In this document: piece after piece, positions 34,682 to 43,753 of the stretch
Layout: every line of letters begins with the position of its first letter
Position numbering within the stretch: position 1 is the first letter of the stretch
NCBI GenBank assembly: GCA_016342655.1
Contig: JAEINL010000020.1
Span: 1 to 50,684 of the forward strand
DNA from: Sphaerochaeta sp.
GTDB lineage: Bacteria > Spirochaetota > Spirochaetia > Sphaerochaetales > Sphaerochaetaceae
DNA length: 50,684 bases
Direction of reading: 5' to 3'
The notes under the pieces: generated by a model
Seen by the model: the letters and a program-made list of their open reading frames with translations, nothing else
Database searches by the model: none
Told to the model about the DNA's origin: nothing
Translations under genes and position numbers: made by a program

Positions 34682-35660
34682 CAGATCCCTCAATCAAGTC
34701 AATCAAGCTTAGGGTTTTCTTATCTTTTTCAAAACTATACATTGGTTGTTCTTTTTCTTGCACCACTGCAAAAAAGGATTCGATTTCTCGATAATATGCA
34801 TTCTCTATCACAAAGCTAGAATAACCTTCCAAACTATCAACCTTATCATATAGCTGAATATTGACATCCAGTTTTTGCTTGAAATCATATTCAAAGAGAC
34901 CAGTGGGAGAACCGTTCCAGGTTAAATATACTTGCTCATTAAAAACCTCAAGGTTTCTCACAGCTTTTCTTGAGATGACGTCAACAGCCAACAAGCCCTT
35001 GCTTCCAGAAGAATGCTCTATCATCAAGATATAATTATCATCATACCCAATATCCAAACCACTGAGCCTATTTTTTTTGACTTGAACGTCAACGACATCA
35101 CCAAACACCTCAAGCAACCAGGGAAGCTCAATGGCTAAAAGCTCTCTGCATCCGTTGGTTCTCTTTTCACCAACAAAGAAATTTGTATAATGCTCCCACG
35201 GATGCCAATCGGGAAGATACTGACCGACATGGTAGGTATAATTAAAGGGAGTGGCAGAAGTGGTCACAGCAGATCTGATATGCTTTATCTCTTCCCTATA
35301 TAGAAAAGTTGATGAAAGGAACAAGACCAGATTTTTCTTTCTAGCTAATTCACAATTTGCTTCATATCCATCATCCACCAAATTCAATTCTGTGAAGACA
35401 TGTAACCCATATTCCAAACAACTCGAAATTATTTCATTGTGTGATAAAGGGGATGTGCAAACAAAAACACATAGCAATTCTGTTAAGATGGGGATATCAC
35501 AAAGGTTTTTATATGTAATGATTGAGTATTCTTCTTCACATTTCGTTCTCCGTTCCATGTTCAAATCAATCCCAATCACCTGAAAAGAGGAATCATATTT
35601 CTGAATCAACCGAATCCTTCGCCTACCCATGGAACCTAAACCGATCACTGCTATGTTCAT
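34671..35660 (-). CDS. Gfo/Idh/MocA-like protein lacking the EKP lysine
   Basis: A 329-residue protein with the Rossmann start I-A-V-I-G-L-G-S-M-G-R-R-R and a Gfo/Idh/MocA-like C-terminal domain. At the place of the catalytic E-K-P it reads F-T-E-L-N-L-V, so the Lys that binds the nicotinamide and substrate is missing. It overlaps the NeuC-type gene by 4 bases and the EKP-containing paralogue by 11 bases. It may be an inactive or altered partner in a hetero-oligomer with that paralogue (inference), or catalyse a different step. Confidence 0.72.
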   Translation of the reverse strand: MNIAVIGLGSMGRRRIRLIQKYDSSFQVIGIDLNMERRTKCEEEYSIITYKNLCDIPILTELLCVFVCTSPLSHNEIISSCLEYGLHVFTELNLVDDGYEANCELARKKNLVLFLSSTFLYREEIKHIRSAVTTSATPFNYTYHVGQYLPDWHPWEHYTNFFVGEKRTNGCRELLAIELPWLLEVFGDVVDVQVKKNRLSGLDIGYDDNYILMIEHSSGSKGLLAVDVISRKAVRNLEVFNEQVYLTWNGSPTGLFEYDFKQKLDVNIQLYDKVDSLEGYSSFVIENAYYREIESFFAVVQEKEQPMYSFEKDKKTLSLIDLIEGSDEC

Positions 35661-36832
35661 GCTTCCATTACCTTAAGATCAAAAAACTGTTTCTTCAAAT
35701 CAATAGTATCTTCTAACAAAACCTGCTTTATACAAGTTGCTATTAACTCTGAACTATTCCCATTCCCATAGGGATTGTCTGCCATTTTTACTTTTTCTTT
35801 GAACTCTTTGCTTAAGGCATATTTAATAGCCCTTTCTATATCATCAGAAACCGGTTTGCAGTTGATTATGCTAGCTGCCTGGAGCCTCCCCTTCTGGCGA
35901 TCTCCAATATTAATTGTGGGGACATGTAAGCTGGGCACCTCAATTATACCACTTGAGGAATTTCCAATGACAAAAGCACTGTGTTTTACTGTTGAGAGAT
36001 ACCGCTTTGTACCTAAAGAGGCAAAGACTACTGCGTTCTTATGGGTAGCTACAAACTCATCAATCATTTCATTGATAACCCGACCATCAGCATCAGCGTT
36101 TGCCTTGGAAAAAACAAATTCCAAATCAGGATGTGCATGGAAAACATCAAGGATGGTCTTAAGCTGGATTGCAGAACTGTCCTTTTCCAAAGTCACCGGA
36201 TGAAAAGTGACCATGACTAAAGGGTGGTCAAGCGAAAAACCCAAGAATTTTCCAAGACTAGCCCTATCAAGCAACTTCTCGTTCATAATATTTTCAATTC
36301 CAAGTGCACCCACATTATATACCCTTGAAGGATCCTCCCCAAGTTGGATAACTCGCTTTCTATACTCTTCAGTGCTGGTAAAATGGAGATAGCTCAGCTT
36401 GGTGATAGCATGTCGATAAGCCTCATCCACAGCTCCTTCAGTTGCTTCTCCACCATAGAGATGAGCTATGGGTATTCTTTGGTTCATTGCAACACAGCAG
36501 ACAGCCAGAGTTTCATACCTATCGCCAAGGACAATCAACAAATCAGGCTTTAGATCAGCAAAATACTCAGAGAACCCTATCATGGCCAATCCCATAGACT
36601 TGGAAATGGATGATGGGGTGTCAGAGCTGAGCAAGATCTCTATCTTCTTGTCAATTTCTATATTGTCTTCCTCAATTTCCTTATATGTCAGCCCGAACTC
36701 TGGAGAGAGGTGGGCCCCAGTCACCACAACTCGGATATCAAACTCTCCAAGTTGCTGTAACTTCAGAATAAGGGGACGCAATAATCCATACTCAGCTCTT
36801 GTAGCAGTAAGAATGCTTATGATTTTTTTCAT
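35657..36832 (-). CDS. legG: hydrolysing nucleotide-GlcNAc-type 2-epimerase (NeuC/LegG)
   Basis: A 391-residue GT-B-fold epimerase: T-A-T-R-A-E-Y-G-L-L-R-P at 9-20, V-V-T-G-A-H-L-S-P-E-F-G near 37-48, L-G-D-R-Y-E-T near 101-107, H-L-Y-G-G-E near 123-128 and G-N-S-S-S-G-I-I-E-V-P near 294-304. It releases the nucleotide and inverts C2 to give the six-carbon precursor of the nonulosonic acid. The 4-base overlaps with both neighbours show tight coupling. The GDP-linked substrate is inferred from the accompanying PtmE and LegB. Confidence 0.87.
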   Translation of the reverse strand: MKKIISILTATRAEYGLLRPLILKLQQLGEFDIRVVVTGAHLSPEFGLTYKEIEEDNIEIDKKIEILLSSDTPSSISKSMGLAMIGFSEYFADLKPDLLIVLGDRYETLAVCCVAMNQRIPIAHLYGGEATEGAVDEAYRHAITKLSYLHFTSTEEYRKRVIQLGEDPSRVYNVGALGIENIMNEKLLDRASLGKFLGFSLDHPLVMVTFHPVTLEKDSSAIQLKTILDVFHAHPDLEFVFSKANADADGRVINEMIDEFVATHKNAVVFASLGTKRYLSTVKHSAFVIGNSSSGIIEVPSLHVPTINIGDRQKGRLQAASIINCKPVSDDIERAIKYALSKEFKEKVKMADNPYGNGNSSELIATCIKQVLLEDTIDLKKQFFDLKVMEA

Positions 36833-37824
36833 ATTTCTATCAATTCATCCTCTTGAAAGCTTCTCTTGGAAACCTTGCCCAACACCTCAAACCATCGCAT
36901 AGGACTAATTCCATTTCCAGGACGTTTTGTTGTTATGTTATCCTCAGAAAAGTTTTCCCCTTCCACAATGTGCCTACTTGCAATGATGCTTTTCCTAACA
37001 ATGGGGATATTCTTGATCTCAGAAAGACTTGGCTTCTTCTCACCTGAACCCAAAGCAACCTCAATATTTCGTATGGCATTAACCATAGCCTTGAGCTCAT
37101 CAGGTTCCAGGCTCGCCTTATGGTCAGGACCTTCCATCTGTCGATCAAGAGTGAAATGCTTTTCTATCACTGTAGCACCCAAAGCCACAGCTGCAATAGG
37201 TACCTCGATACCTTTTGTATGGTCAGAATATCCTACGCTTACATGAAATTCTTTTCTCAGCGTCTCCATTGCACGCAGGTTTACTTCTGCATAGGGCGCA
37301 GGATACTCGGTAGTGCAATGGAGAAGTGTGACCTCACCACAGCCATACTCTCTCAAGACCTTCAAGGCATCACTAATTTCTTCAATGGTGCTCATACCTG
37401 TAGACAATATGATGGGCATATGTGTTTGTGCGATTTTGATAAGATAGGGAAGATTGGTGATCTCTCCAGAAGGTATCTTCCAATACTTCATGTTCAGCGT
37501 TTGTAAGAACTCGATGCTATGAAAGTCAAACGGGGTAGATAAGAAGGAAATATCCCTTTCCTCACAGTATTGGGCAAGTAGAGCAAATTCGTCATATGAA
37601 AGTTCCAGCTTCTGAAGCATATGTAATTGGCTTTCATCATTCTTGGTTTGCTTTTGCTGATATTCCGCCTTAGTGGCCTTTCCAGAAACCAAGGCCTCTG
37701 CCTTGAAGGTCTGAAACTTGATGCAGTCAACACCTGCTTCCTTGGCAGCATCAATCATTTTTCGTGCTAGGTCCAAGTTCCCATTATGATTGACCCCTGC
37801 CTCTGCAATTATGAACGTTTTCAT
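36829..37824 (-). CDS. legI: nonulosonate synthase (NeuB/LegI)
   Basis: About 331 residues. The N-terminal TIM barrel starts F-I-I-A-E-A-G-V-N-H-N-G and contains K-F-Q-T-F-K, S-T-P-F-D, P-S-G-E-I-T-N and S-T-G-M-S. E-K-H-F-T-L-D and G-P-D-H-K-A-S-L follow, and a C-terminal antifreeze-like SAF domain covers about 275-331. It condenses PEP with the 2,4-diacetamido hexose to the nine-carbon acid. ATG 37824 overlaps the acetyltransferase stop by 4 bases; a TTG at 37845 would add 7 residues and is less likely. Confidence 0.9.
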   Translation of the reverse strand: MKTFIIAEAGVNHNGNLDLARKMIDAAKEAGVDCIKFQTFKAEALVSGKATKAEYQQKQTKNDESQLHMLQKLELSYDEFALLAQYCEERDISFLSTPFDFHSIEFLQTLNMKYWKIPSGEITNLPYLIKIAQTHMPIILSTGMSTIEEISDALKVLREYGCGEVTLLHCTTEYPAPYAEVNLRAMETLRKEFHVSVGYSDHTKGIEVPIAAVALGATVIEKHFTLDRQMEGPDHKASLEPDELKAMVNAIRNIEVALGSGEKKPSLSEIKNIPIVRKSIIASRHIVEGENFSEDNITTKRPGNGISPMRWFEVLGKVSKRSFQEDELIEI

Positions 37825-38465
37825 CTTGGCGAAACAACCTTGCAAGGGTTGCCATAAGCTGTTGATTGGTCAGGAATATTCTGAAGAGAGACACTTCCGA
37901 TTCCAATCATAACATTAGATCCAATTTCCAGTTGTTGCCGAATAACACTGTTGGCCCCTATATGGGAGTCATTTCCAATCGTAACGGATCCACAAAGGAC
38001 AGTTCCTGTTGAGATATGAACAAATTGCCCTATTTTACAATCATGTTCAATAGTTGCAGAGGTATTGATAATGGAATAATCACCAATAGTCACCCCTGCA
38101 TTAACAACAACATTTTTCCCTATGAAGATACCTTTCCCCAACTCGCAGTCTGCACTTACATGTGCACTCTTATCAATAATATTTGGGACTGAATACCCGA
38201 TGCTAGAGAGTAATGAAGACAACCGCCTTCGGGCACCTGTATCCCCAATGCTACCTAATGAGACAAAAGCATGAGTAAAACCTCTCCCATAGAGCTCTTG
38301 GAGGTCATCATCGAAACCAATCACAGGAATACCTAATACAGTTTGTGTAGAAGTTCCTTCCTTTTCTATAATACCAATTTCTGAGTACTCATTCGATGAA
38401 CTAAGCGTATCAATGATGGACTTGCAATGTCCTCCAGCTCCAAGTAGCAACAACTTCTTACTCAT
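37821..38465 (-). CDS. neuD: NeuD/PglD-type acyltransferase (candidate LegH)
   Basis: A 214-residue protein with an N-terminal Rossmann-like domain (L-L-L-G-A-G-G-H-C-K-S) and a C-terminal left-handed beta-helix of hexapeptide repeats (for example I-G-K-N-V-V-V-N-A-G-V-T-I-G-D and I-G-N-D-S-H-I-G-A-N-S-V-I). H-D-C-K-I-G-Q supplies the catalytic His. These acetyl-CoA enzymes N-acetylate the 4-amino sugar (PglD/LegH) or O-acetylate sialic acid (NeuD). Since no other acetyltransferase is in the cluster, the LegH step is the likely job. It overlaps ptmE by 8 bases. Confidence 0.8.
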   Translation of the reverse strand: MSKKLLLLGAGGHCKSIIDTLSSSNEYSEIGIIEKEGTSTQTVLGIPVIGFDDDLQELYGRGFTHAFVSLGSIGDTGARRRLSSLLSSIGYSVPNIIDKSAHVSADCELGKGIFIGKNVVVNAGVTIGDYSIINTSATIEHDCKIGQFVHISTGTVLCGSVTIGNDSHIGANSVIRQQLEIGSNVMIGIGSVSLQNIPDQSTAYGNPCKVVSPR

Positions 38466-39507
38466 TGGTCTCCAACCTCTTTTTCATCAATTCCAGCTCT
38501 TCCAATTGCCCCATATCCATCCAAGCCTTCTCGCTCACTGGATACACTCCAACATTCTTTCCTTGCTTCCGATACTTATCCATTATCTCCGGAAAACTAA
38601 TCGACTCATTCATCTGGAGATCTTCAATGACTTCAGGTTCTACAAGGTATAACCCAGTATTTGTAAGAAAGGAATACTCAGGCTTTTCTATGAAAGAATC
38701 AATTGTGCCATTCTCTGACATGTTTATGACACCGTAAGGTATCACCACATTCTTGAGAGCACAGACCATGGTGATGATATTCTTGTCACGCTTATGCTGG
38801 CGATACATGCTTGCATAGTCAGCATCAATGAGAATATCGCAATTGGAGAAAAAGAACGTATCATGTAGAGTTCCCTTGAGAAGAGAAAGCCCTCCACCAG
38901 TCCCTAGGGGAATATCCTCGTCCACAAAGTGGAGATTATATTCCTTAGGAGAATCTGCAAAAAATGCTTTGATCAGGTTTTTCTTGTGGTTCACTATAAC
39001 ATGAAAATCGTTGCATCCAAATCGTTGGAAACGGATCATGATCAATTCAAGGATTGGCTGGTCGCCAATAGGGATGAGAGGCTTGGGTAAAATCTTGGTA
39101 TAAGGATACAGCCTAGAGCCTACACCCCCAGCATTGATGACAACAGGAATTGCCAAATCACTTTTCTTGGTGAGCTCAAAATCATTTGCAAATAACAGTG
39201 ATTCAACAATTCCCTGTTCATCTATCATAGGGAGGGCTGTAATGGAGTACTGGCGCATAATTTCCCTTGCACTGGCCCTTGTCTCCCTAGTGACGCTTTT
39301 GGGGTTGTACGTAGCAACCTCGCTTACTGCAGCATCCAACCTGCCATTACGGATCAGATGACGACGGATATCCCCATCGGTCACTACAGCCTTCAGTTTC
39401 CCTTCTGGTGCAATCAACAGGATCCTTTTGGCGGTCTGGTCCAATTGCTCCAAGGTTTTTCGTATGGTCGCATTCTCATCAATGAACAGTTGCTCTAAGG
39501 TACTCAT
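38458..39507 (-). CDS. ptmE: CBS-domain nucleotidyltransferase, PtmE-like (glucosamine-1-phosphate guanylyltransferase)
   Basis: About 349 residues. A CBS pair occupies roughly 1-115 (V-T-D-G-D-I-R-R-H near 52-60). It is followed by a nucleotidyltransferase domain with V-I-N-A-G-G-V-G-S-R-L-Y-P-Y-T and L-P-K-P-L-I-P-I-G-D near 122-150. This architecture matches Campylobacter PtmE, which makes GDP-glucosamine for the GDP-linked legionaminic acid route. ATG 39507, with GAGG 8 nt upstream and 2 nt after the legC stop, is preferred to 39534. The CBS pair may sense a nucleotide (inference). Confidence 0.82.
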   Translation of the reverse strand: MSTLEQLFIDENATIRKTLEQLDQTAKRILLIAPEGKLKAVVTDGDIRRHLIRNGRLDAAVSEVATYNPKSVTRETRASAREIMRQYSITALPMIDEQGIVESLLFANDFELTKKSDLAIPVVINAGGVGSRLYPYTKILPKPLIPIGDQPILELIMIRFQRFGCNDFHVIVNHKKNLIKAFFADSPKEYNLHFVDEDIPLGTGGGLSLLKGTLHDTFFFSNCDILIDADYASMYRQHKRDKNIITMVCALKNVVIPYGVINMSENGTIDSFIEKPEYSFLTNTGLYLVEPEVIEDLQMNESISFPEIMDKYRKQGKNVGVYPVSEKAWMDMGQLEELELMKKRLETNE

Positions 39508-39509
39508 AT

Positions 39510-40679
39510 TCACCTCACCATATCCTTCAGACACGCAACAACACGGTCAATATCAGATGTATCAAGATTAGTACTGCAGGGGACATTCACAATTCGCTTC
39601 TGGTATTCCAAGGCTTTTTCAATTTTGAATGACCGGAAACTCTTGTAGGGTATCTGTTCATTGATCAATCCCCAAATAGGTCGTGTCTGAATCTTTTGCT
39701 CTGAAAACGCTGCTATGACCTCATCCCTAGACAAAGGAAAGCCTTCTTCAAGATACAGTGAATAGAACCAACGATTAGAGCGGATATCCTCCCTAAAGGG
39801 AAGCATTGAGATATGATCAATTGTAGCAATTTGTTCTGTATAGTACTGGTAATTGGAAATTTTGGTTTGGATGAATTTTTCCAACTGCTCCATCTGTGCG
39901 AGACCTAAAGCTGCCTGAAGGTTTGTCATGCGGTAATTGAACCCGATCTCATCATGTAGGAAATTTATTTCGTCACTCTTTGCCTGGGTAGTCAGATGCT
40001 TGGCATGTTGCAGTTGTCCACTGTCAGGAGAGACAATCATCCCTCCCCCTCCGGTTGTAATGATCTTATTCCCATTGAAGGAGTAGATTCCAAAATGGCC
40101 AAGAGTCCCAGCATGCTTTCCTTTGTAAGGGCCATCAAGAAAAAAAGAGCCAATAGCTTCTGTGGCATCTTCAATGACTGTCAAATTGTACGTAGTTGCA
40201 ATATCGAGAAGGTCTTTCATATTTGCAATGTTTCCAAATACATGGACCACCACAACGGCCTTTACATGCTTACCTGTTGCACGATCAATGAGTTTCCCTT
40301 CGTCAAAACTGCATTCCGTTTCACAGAAGTCTCGAAGTTTCACGGGATCAAGACAGAGGGTATCGTCACAATCCATAAAGATTGGTTCGGCTCCAACATA
40401 CCGTACAGGATTCACAGCAGCAATGAAGGTAAGAGAAGGGACTATAACTATATCATTTTGGGTAATCCCTGAAAGCAACAATGCAACATGAATTCCAGAG
40501 GTACCATTCTGACAGGATACGGCTCCTGGAGAACCTACATATTTGGCTACTACGTTCTCAAAATCATTGACATAAGGCCCTCCTGTAGAAACCCATTCGG
40601 TATCTACAGCCTGTGTCACATACTTCAGTTCATTTCCCTTAAGGTTAGGAACTGATAGTGGGATGAACTTTTGCTCCAT
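39510..40679 (-). CDS. legC: DegT/DnrJ/EryC1 aminotransferase, LegC-like
   Basis: A 389-residue PLP aminotransferase of the sugar type: T-E-W-V-S-T-G-G-P-Y-V near 27-37, C-Q-N-G-T-S-G-I-H near 56-64, D-A-T-E-A-I-G-S near 168-175, and the PLP Lys in S-F-N-G-N-K-I-I-T-T-G near 202-212. It installs the 4-amino group on the 4-keto-6-deoxy sugar made by LegB. It ends 2 nt before the ptmE start and lies 11 nt from legB. Confidence 0.87.
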   Translation of the reverse strand: MEQKFIPLSVPNLKGNELKYVTQAVDTEWVSTGGPYVNDFENVVAKYVGSPGAVSCQNGTSGIHVALLLSGITQNDIVIVPSLTFIAAVNPVRYVGAEPIFMDCDDTLCLDPVKLRDFCETECSFDEGKLIDRATGKHVKAVVVVHVFGNIANMKDLLDIATTYNLTVIEDATEAIGSFFLDGPYKGKHAGTLGHFGIYSFNGNKIITTGGGGMIVSPDSGQLQHAKHLTTQAKSDEINFLHDEIGFNYRMTNLQAALGLAQMEQLEKFIQTKISNYQYYTEQIATIDHISMLPFREDIRSNRWFYSLYLEEGFPLSRDEVIAAFSEQKIQTRPIWGLINEQIPYKSFRSFKIEKALEYQKRIVNVPCSTNLDTSDIDRVVACLKDMVR

Positions 40680-40690
40680 TTGAGTGACTC

Positions 40691-41668
40691 CTAGATATTA
40701 TAAATATCAATTTTGTATTTTTCTAAGTTACCCTTGAAAAACTCGATGGTTTCAGCCAAGCCCTGTTCCAAACTATATGAAGGACTCCAGTTGGTGAGCC
40801 TTTTGATTTTTTCATTTGATCCAAGCAGTCTGTTGACTTCACTATTTTCTGGACGCAAACGCTCTTCATCACATACAATCGAAGCCTGAGGGTTTATCTG
40901 TCTGATCAGCTCAGTAGCAAGTTGGCCGATGGAAATTTCCCTTTGGGTCGCTATATTGATTTCCTCACCGATTGTCTTATCCGACTTGGCAATCTCAATG
41001 AATCCTTGGACAGTATCTTTCACATAGTTGAAATCACGTGTGGGAGACAAAGCTCCCAACCTGATCTCTGTCTTACCTGCCAACAATTGGGTGATAATTG
41101 TAGGAATAACTGCCCTTGCAGACTGTCTCGGCCCATAGGTATTGAATGGGCGGACGATAGAAACAGGAGTACCAAAACTCCGATAGAATGACTCGGCAAG
41201 ACGGTCAGCCCCTATCTTGGTTGCAGAGTATGGAGATTGCCCTTGGAAAGGGTGGTTTTCATCAATAGGCACATACTTAGCAGTCCCATACACCTCGGAA
41301 GTGGAGGTTACCAATACCCTGCTTGTTCCCAATTCACGTGCTGCCTGAAGTACGTTAAGGGTGCCCTTGATGTTTGTATCAACATAGGTATCAGGGGAAT
41401 GATAGCTGAAGGGGATTGCAATGAGGGCTGCAAGATGAAAGACTTCATCAACACCTTTCAGGGCTTGCTTTACCCCATTTGGATCGCGGATATCTCCTTG
41501 GAATATTTCTATCTCATCAAGAATTTCCTTTGGTAAAGTATCAAGCCAACCCCAATTATTGAAGGAGTTATACAATACAAAGGCACGAACTTTTTCCCCA
41601 GCTCTAACCAATTCTTCTGTCAGGTGGCTACCGATAAAACCATCGGAACCTGTTACTAATACTTGCAT
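40691..41668 (-). CDS. legB: NAD-dependent nucleotide-sugar 4,6-dehydratase, LegB-like
   Basis: About 325 residues of an extended SDR: V-T-G-S-D-G-F-I-G-S-H-L near 4-15, F-H-L-A-A-L near 78-83, T-S-T-S-E-V-Y-G near 118-125, and Y-x3-K in S-P-Y-S-A-T-K-I-G. R-P-F-N-T-Y-G-P-R-Q-S-A-R-A-V-I is characteristic of the LegB group. It starts the nonulosonate pathway from a GDP-GlcNAc-type sugar. ATG 41668 with GAGG 7 nt upstream is preferred to the TTG at 41689. It is the first gene of the nonulosonate operon. Confidence 0.87.
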   Translation of the reverse strand: MQVLVTGSDGFIGSHLTEELVRAGEKVRAFVLYNSFNNWGWLDTLPKEILDEIEIFQGDIRDPNGVKQALKGVDEVFHLAALIAIPFSYHSPDTYVDTNIKGTLNVLQAARELGTSRVLVTSTSEVYGTAKYVPIDENHPFQGQSPYSATKIGADRLAESFYRSFGTPVSIVRPFNTYGPRQSARAVIPTIITQLLAGKTEIRLGALSPTRDFNYVKDTVQGFIEIAKSDKTIGEEINIATQREISIGQLATELIRQINPQASIVCDEERLRPENSEVNRLLGSNEKIKRLTNWSPSYSLEQGLAETIEFFKGNLEKYKIDIYNI

Positions 41669-41697
41669 TATACCGCCTCTATATATCAACTTAAAAA

Positions 41698-41725
41698 ATT
41701 ATAATGTCAACAAGACCACTTGAAA
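41698..41725 (-). promoter_or_regulatory. promoter candidate of the nonulosonate operon
   Basis: On the - strand, TATAAT (41698-41703) lies 16 bp after TTTCAA (41720-41725), giving a leader of about 25 nt before legB. An overlapping alternative, TTGACA (41705-41710) with GATATA 17 bp later, would leave almost no leader. Confidence 0.4.
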
Positions 41726-42244
41726 TAAACGTTGAGCTAATATCTATAGAATCTAAACATGAGCTATTCTCTTTTTGATTTAAGGTGATAAATATACTTT
41801 TCTACTTATTCTACATCCATTATCGGTTTCTTTGAAATTACATTAATTGCTATTACTTTATCGCACCAAAAAAAATCACATTTTTTAGATTTCACAAGAT
41901 ATTACCTCACTTATATAAACACCTTTTTTGCAACAAAAGATAAAATTTAGACGTTTGTAGTTATCTTCAGCAAGCTAAGAATATTCAAGGGGGGTTCAAT
42001 ACAGTCCTTGGACAGTTGCCATATTTGAAATATATTTGAGGTCCATCTTCCTAGTGTCAATCGATTGGACCTAAAGAACTACAGGTTTAATGAGCATTAT
42101 TGGAAAGTGTGTCATGTATATTGAGGTATTCAGCAACCCAGCATTGCTTTCTCCCGTACAGTAGGTATACCCTCAATACCTTATAAACAGATTGAGAAAA
42201 TATATTCCCCGAAGGTTTCTAGCTCTCGTTTACAAATGCTGATT
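41726..42244. other. AT-rich intergenic region without a gene
   Basis: About 520 bases between legB and the second wzx. No ORF with family features was found on either strand. The sequence is very AT-rich with several homopolymer A/T runs. It separates two operon segments and may mark an old recombination or insertion boundary. Confidence 0.5.
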
Positions 42245-43753
42245 CTAAGCGCGTATCTTTTGTAATAGTGTTTTTCTTGTTTTTTTTGTTAGATACATCC
42301 AATATATACATATGCAGTAAAAGACAAAATATATTATAATTTGAAGAAGCAACTCCATCCACCCAATAATAGGGTAGAAGTTTTGAATGCTAGTACCTAC
42401 AGCCAACGATAGAGAAAGTGGTACAGCAAGTCTTATCATCCAATAAAAATAGTATCGCATTTTTAAATGTGCAACTCGAGAGTAAATAATGGAAAGACCA
42501 AGACCATTCCCGAGGAAGATACACACGCCAGACAAGACGGCACATCCAACTGCTCCATATACCTTAATGACTGGATAGCACAACACAATATAGATGGTTA
42601 CCACCCCAGAATACAACCAGGCTCGATATTTATGTTTGTTCATTGCAGTGATAACAGTTATTCCAAAATTTTGTGTGAGATCCCAAGAAAAGGGAATCAT
42701 AAGGCATAGTGTTAGATAATACACAAGGCTAAACTGGTCTCCAATCCAAAGCATAATAAAAGCTTTTCCATACACAATAAAACCAGAGAGCACCAATCCC
42801 AATACAACTCCCTGTACTTTGCTATAAGAAATAAATAATCTATTGATTTCTCCGGAATTATCTTCCACTGCAGTTACTAATTTTGATACTTTTGGAATCA
42901 TCAAACTGTTCAACGATGAAGAGATGGTAACGTAATACTGTGTAATCTGAAGGGCAAAAGAAAAAATCGCAACACTTGCAGTACCTATCATTGCTCCAAG
43001 AAAGAGCTTTCCAGCTTGCCAGTACACAAGATCAATAACTGCCACTACAATCAAAAAAAACGAAAACTTCAACATAGCTAATGATAGTTCTTTATCAAAA
43101 TACTTTACAGAGAATGAAACGTGTAAAAATTTCTTGTTATACAAGTAATACCCTAATAACATAGCTATTGCCAGAATAAGTTGAACAAAGGTAAGAGTAA
43201 CTGCATACGGTTTAACCATCAATAAGGCATAGGAAAGAAAGGGGCGAACTACACTACTTATTATTGACACCATTCGTAGAAAGACAAATCGCTCATGCGA
43301 ATTAATCACAGCAGAAAAAACATTTGTAGGAAACGCAAGAGCAAATGAGATAATTCCCAACCAAAGCATAATAATCCCTTCTCTTTGTTGAAGAGTCGTT
43401 AGTATGGGGGAATATATCGATACGAAGAGTTTCATCAGGGGAAATCCAGCTAAAATCAAAATACCAGCCATGCAAAGATAAATGACCAGAGAGGTTGAAG
43501 TCACCTCATGTTCCCGTTTTTTATTCTGCTGAGTTAATGCCTGAGAATAGTATCGAACTGTGGTTGTTGAGAGCCTTAAGTCCATCAACCCAAGATAGGC
43601 AGTAATTGCTCCAATAATCTGGTATAGTCCATACTCTTCGATAGTGAGGATTTTTAGAACCAAAGGAACATACAACAATCCAATAAAAACACCCATAAAA
43701 GTGTTTATATATGAAAGTACTGCTCCGGCCTTGATTTGATTAACTTTCATCAA
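42245..43753 (-). CDS. Wzx-type polysaccharide flippase (second copy)
   Basis: A 502-residue polytopic MVF-family protein with about 12-14 membrane segments. N-terminal G-L-Y-V-P-L-V-L-K-I-L-T-I-E-E-Y-G-L-Y-Q is typical of oligosaccharide translocases in capsule and O-antigen clusters. Its start overlaps a truncated GT4 remnant by 4 bases (ATGA), showing it was once co-translated with a glycosyltransferase now mostly lost. It differs clearly from the flippase at 21879-23432 and may serve a different repeat unit. Confidence 0.86.
   Translation of the reverse strand: MMKVNQIKAGAVLSYINTFMGVFIGLLYVPLVLKILTIEEYGLYQIIGAITAYLGLMDLRLSTTTVRYYSQALTQQNKKREHEVTSTSLVIYLCMAGILILAGFPLMKLFVSIYSPILTTLQQREGIIMLWLGIISFALAFPTNVFSAVINSHERFVFLRMVSIISSVVRPFLSYALLMVKPYAVTLTFVQLILAIAMLLGYYLYNKKFLHVSFSVKYFDKELSLAMLKFSFFLIVVAVIDLVYWQAGKLFLGAMIGTASVAIFSFALQITQYYVTISSSLNSLMIPKVSKLVTAVEDNSGEINRLFISYSKVQGVVLGLVLSGFIVYGKAFIMLWIGDQFSLVYYLTLCLMIPFSWDLTQNFGITVITAMNKHKYRAWLYSGVVTIYIVLCYPVIKVYGAVGCAVLSGVCIFLGNGLGLSIIYSRVAHLKMRYYFYWMIRLAVPLSLSLAVGTSIQNFYPIIGWMELLLQIIIYFVFYCICIYWMYLTKKTRKTLLQKIRA

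Noticed and set aside
37825-37845. Upstream TTG start for legI
   Set aside because: The ATG at 37824 overlaps the preceding stop codon as in the neighbouring gene pairs and begins directly at the conserved N-terminus.
32973-41668. Sialic acid (Neu5Ac) pathway
   Set aside because: NeuA/B/C-like genes alone would allow it, but the 4,6-dehydratase, the sugar aminotransferase and the PtmE-like enzyme fit legionaminic acid and are not needed for Neu5Ac.
41682-41710. TTGACA-17-GATATA as the main legB promoter
   Set aside because: The -35 is perfect, but transcription would begin about 7 nt before the ATG and lose the ribosome site; it is kept only as an alternative.
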